This document shows positions 14,981 to 16,903 of a DNA stretch of 16,903 nucleotides, piece after piece. The notes below the pieces were generated by a model. The model had not been told where the DNA came from. It made no database searches and saw only the letters and a program-made list of their open reading frames with translations. Positions within the stretch are counted from its first letter, which is position 1. Each line of letters starts with the position of its first letter. Position numbers and translations under genes: made by a program. The stretch is from an uncultured Collinsella sp. (GTDB taxonomy: Bacteria > Actinomycetota > Coriobacteriia > Coriobacteriales > Coriobacteriaceae): positions 1 to 16,903 of the forward strand of contig CABULX010000046.1 of assembly GCA_902492545.1 (NCBI GenBank), given 5' to 3'.

Positions 14981-16117
14981 ATGGCCGAGAAGAAACTCAA
15001 CGGAACCGTAATCGTAACGTACCGCTGCAACGCGCGCTGCACCATGTGCAACCGCTACAAGGCTCCCAGCCGTCCGGAGGAGGAGCTCTCCCTCGACGTG
15101 ATCAAGAAGCTCCCGCGCATGTACTTCACCAACATCACCGGTGGCGAGCCCTTCATCAGGACCGACCTTGCGGATATCGTGCGCGAGCTGTACAAGAAGT
15201 CCGACCGCATCGTCATCTCCACCAACGGCTTCTTCACCGACCGCATCATCGCCCTTGCCGAGGAATTCCCCCAGGTGGGAATCCGCATCTCCATCGAGGG
15301 TCTGCAGCAGACCAACGATGAGATCCGCGGTCTCCAGAACGGCTTCAACCGCGGCTACGAGACGCTCAAGAAGCTCGTGGAAATGAAGCACCCGGACGTG
15401 GGCTTTGGCATGACGGTGCAGGATCGCAACGCTGCGGACTTGGTGCCGCTGTACAAGCTTTCCGACGAGCTCGGCATGGAGTTCGCCACCGCCAGCCTGC
15501 ACAACAGCTTCTACTTTGTCGAGGCGAAGAACATCATCAAGGACCGTCCCATGGTGGCCCAGAACTTCGAGGACCTGGTAAACGAGCTCCTCAAGTCCAA
15601 CGAGCCCAAGAAGTGGTTCCGCGCGTACTTCAACATGGGCCTCATCAACTACATCTATGGGCAGAAGCGCCTGCTCCCGTGCGATATGGCGTTCGACACG
15701 TTCTTCATCGACCCCTACGGCGACGTCATGCCCTGCAACGGCACCAAGGAGAAGCTCGTTATGGGCAACCTTAACGACGAGTCTTGGGATGAGCTGTGGG
15801 AGAGCGCCCAGGCCGAGAAAGTGCGCGGCTGCGTGCGCCACTGCGACCGCAACTGCTGGATGATCGGCTCCGTGTCTCCTGCCATGCACAAGTACATCTG
15901 GAAACCCGCGTCGTGGGTGCTGGCGCACAAGCTCAAGCCCGGCAAGAAGTTCGACATGCACGAGCTCCCCATCGTGCGCGACTACGAGTCGGGCAAGGTG
16001 ACGAAGGAGGAGCTGGACGCTCTTTCCACCTGCGACATGCACGCCGCGATCAACGACGGCCTTTCCGACGCAAGCCGAGCCGACGCGCACGTGTACGAGA
16101 CTGAGGAGGCGCTGTAG
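14981..16117 (+). CDS. Radical SAM protein with SPASM/Twitch-type C-terminal cluster domain
   Basis: The 378-residue protein carries the radical SAM iron-sulfur motif CX3CX2C at C16, C20 and C23 (CNARCTMC). The SAM-binding GGEP (54-57) and the strand ISTNG follow. The C-terminal domain has CX12GX4C (C234, G247, C252), which fits the SPASM signature start, followed by C284, C288 and C292 (GCVRHCDRNC); this would hold one or two auxiliary iron-sulfur clusters. Relatives modify peptides, proteins or sugars by hydrogen abstraction. Its place among glycosyltransferases, three nt after one of them, suggests it alters a sugar, a lipid-linked intermediate or a small substrate for the polysaccharide, but no partner peptide is visible. 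The ATG at 14981 has GGAAGGTGG about 12 nt upstream. C-ending codons dominate, unlike the preceding gene. Confidence 0.9.
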   Translation: MAEKKLNGTVIVTYRCNARCTMCNRYKAPSRPEEELSLDVIKKLPRMYFTNITGGEPFIRTDLADIVRELYKKSDRIVISTNGFFTDRIIALAEEFPQVGIRISIEGLQQTNDEIRGLQNGFNRGYETLKKLVEMKHPDVGFGMTVQDRNAADLVPLYKLSDELGMEFATASLHNSFYFVEAKNIIKDRPMVAQNFEDLVNELLKSNEPKKWFRAYFNMGLINYIYGQKRLLPCDMAFDTFFIDPYGDVMPCNGTKEKLVMGNLNDESWDELWESAQAEKVRGCVRHCDRNCWMIGSVSPAMHKYIWKPASWVLAHKLKPGKKFDMHELPIVRDYESGKVTKEELDALSTCDMHAAINDGLSDASRADAHVYETEEAL

Positions 16118-16189
16118 TGCAGCCGGGTGGAAAAATCGAATGCAAAAATTCAGAAATAGCGGTTGCTCGATATCAATCGGAGGAAACAC

Positions 16190-16903
16190 GTGAAAGTATC
16201 CTGCATAACCAGGCACGCAATCTCTAATTATGGCTCCCTGCTCCAGGCATATGCGACACAACGAGCGGTAGAGAGCTTGGGGCATGAGTTCGAGATTATG
16301 GACTATGTACCTGCTTGTGAGGACGTATCCCAGCAGGTGAGGACGCTTCTTTCGACAAAGCCGTCCTGGAACGGGAACCCGTTGAAGAAGTCTGTCTACA
16401 GACTTCTGATGGAGCCTGAGACAAGGGTGGCGGGCAAGCGGTTTGCGCGTGAGCGTTCCCAGCTGCTTAAGATGAGCCCTCACTATGCATCCCTGGAGGA
16501 GCTGAAGGCTAATCCGCCCAAGGCCGATGTCTATATGACTGGAAGCGATCAGGTGTGGGGTCCCATCAGCTCGGGCGCATACGACCTGTCATACGCGCTT
16601 GAGTTTGCTCCCGAGGGCGCAAGGCGCATCTCATATGCGGCAAGCTTTGGTAAGAAGAATATGCCGGATAGCGTGCGCCCCAGGTTTCTCGAGGACCTTC
16701 GAGCATATGAGGCCGTGTTCGTACGCGAGGATGCCGCGCGCGAGCAGCTTGCCTCGTGGGGCATAGAGGCCGGACAGGTTGTCGATCCCACGCTGCTGCT
16801 TGATGGCGAGGCGTGGAGAAGGATGGCGGCACCTGCCCCGAAGGGCGAATACATCCTCGTCTACCAGATTCACAGCGACCCGACGGTGGGGCAGTACGCC
16901 GTG
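16190..16903 (+). CDS. Polysaccharide pyruvyl transferase family protein (3' end outside window)
   Basis: The frame is open from GTG 16190 to the right edge (238 codons); family members are usually 350-400 residues, so over a third is missing. The family pattern is clear: an N-terminus with NYGSLLQAYATQ, the block TGSDQVWGP, the stretch SYAASFGKK, VREDAAREQL and VDPTLLLDGEAW. Enzymes of this family transfer pyruvate from phosphoenolpyruvate to a sugar as a ketal, giving negatively charged cell-surface glycans. GTG is preceded by GGAGG at 6-nt spacing, which decides the start. It follows the radical SAM gene after 72 nt in the same direction, so it probably belongs to the same operon. Members vary in substrate, so the exact reaction is not certain. 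Confidence 0.88.
   Translation, partial: MKVSCITRHAISNYGSLLQAYATQRAVESLGHEFEIMDYVPACEDVSQQVRTLLSTKPSWNGNPLKKSVYRLLMEPETRVAGKRFARERSQLLKMSPHYASLEELKANPPKADVYMTGSDQVWGPISSGAYDLSYALEFAPEGARRISYAASFGKKNMPDSVRPRFLEDLRAYEAVFVREDAAREQLASWGIEAGQVVDPTLLLDGEAWRRMAAPAPKGEYILVYQIHSDPTVGQYAV

Noticed and set aside
14951..16483. A 510-codon minus-strand frame across the radical SAM gene
   Set aside because: It is antisense to a well-conserved enzyme and continues through an intergenic gap and a second gene; low-complexity Leu/Val/His composition.

Overview
The window looks like chromosomal DNA from a Collinsella-like member of the Coriobacteriia (Actinomycetota). That placement is inferred from three things: strongly G/C-ending codons, a five-gene glycogen cluster that includes the GlgD paralogue, and the gene style of the polysaccharide locus. 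No rRNA or other lineage marker is present, so it is not proven.

Region 1 (1-8528, minus strand) is a glycogen operon transcribed right to left in the order glgB, glgP, glgC, glgD, glgA; glgA runs off the left edge. It holds a complete glycogen cycle: GlgC with its paralogue GlgD makes ADP-glucose, GlgA extends the chain, GlgB branches it and GlgP degrades it. glgC and glgD are tightly coupled (4-bp gap). The three wider gaps hold stem-loops; those after glgP and after glgD have perfect or near-perfect stems of 11 to 15 bp and no U-tract. GlgB is unusual twice over: it has a histone-H1-like Lys/Ala tail of about 73 residues, and glycine replaces the usual histidine in its first conserved active-site motif.

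Region 2 (8529-8859) is a divergent intergenic region. It carries a cluster of inverted TGGTAAAAC half-sites over the likely promoter zone, and a 52-nt two-tier stem-loop in the presumed glgB leader.

Region 3 (8860-10462, plus strand) has a HAD-family phosphatase, a thiamine pyrophosphokinase, a long hairpin over the latter's stop codon, and a tRNA-Ala(GGC) with a clear promoter and terminator.

Region 4 (10463-11195) has no convincing gene. Its last 220 nt can fold into three consecutive stem-loops, the middle one resembling an intrinsic terminator. They lie directly before a NusG-paralogue gene.

Region 5 (11196-16903, plus strand) is the start of a surface or exopolysaccharide operon: a NusG-like processive antiterminator (LoaP/RfaH type), an undecaprenyl-phosphate sugar-phosphate transferase that would start the repeat unit, two GT-B glycosyltransferases, a radical SAM/SPASM protein, and a polysaccharide pyruvyl transferase family protein cut by the right edge. 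The likely logic is that the NusG paralogue acts on RNA signals in its own leader, or on later signals, so that polymerase can read through the long operon. The structured leader with this gene, and the radical SAM enzyme inside a glycan operon, are the best candidates for undescribed biology here.
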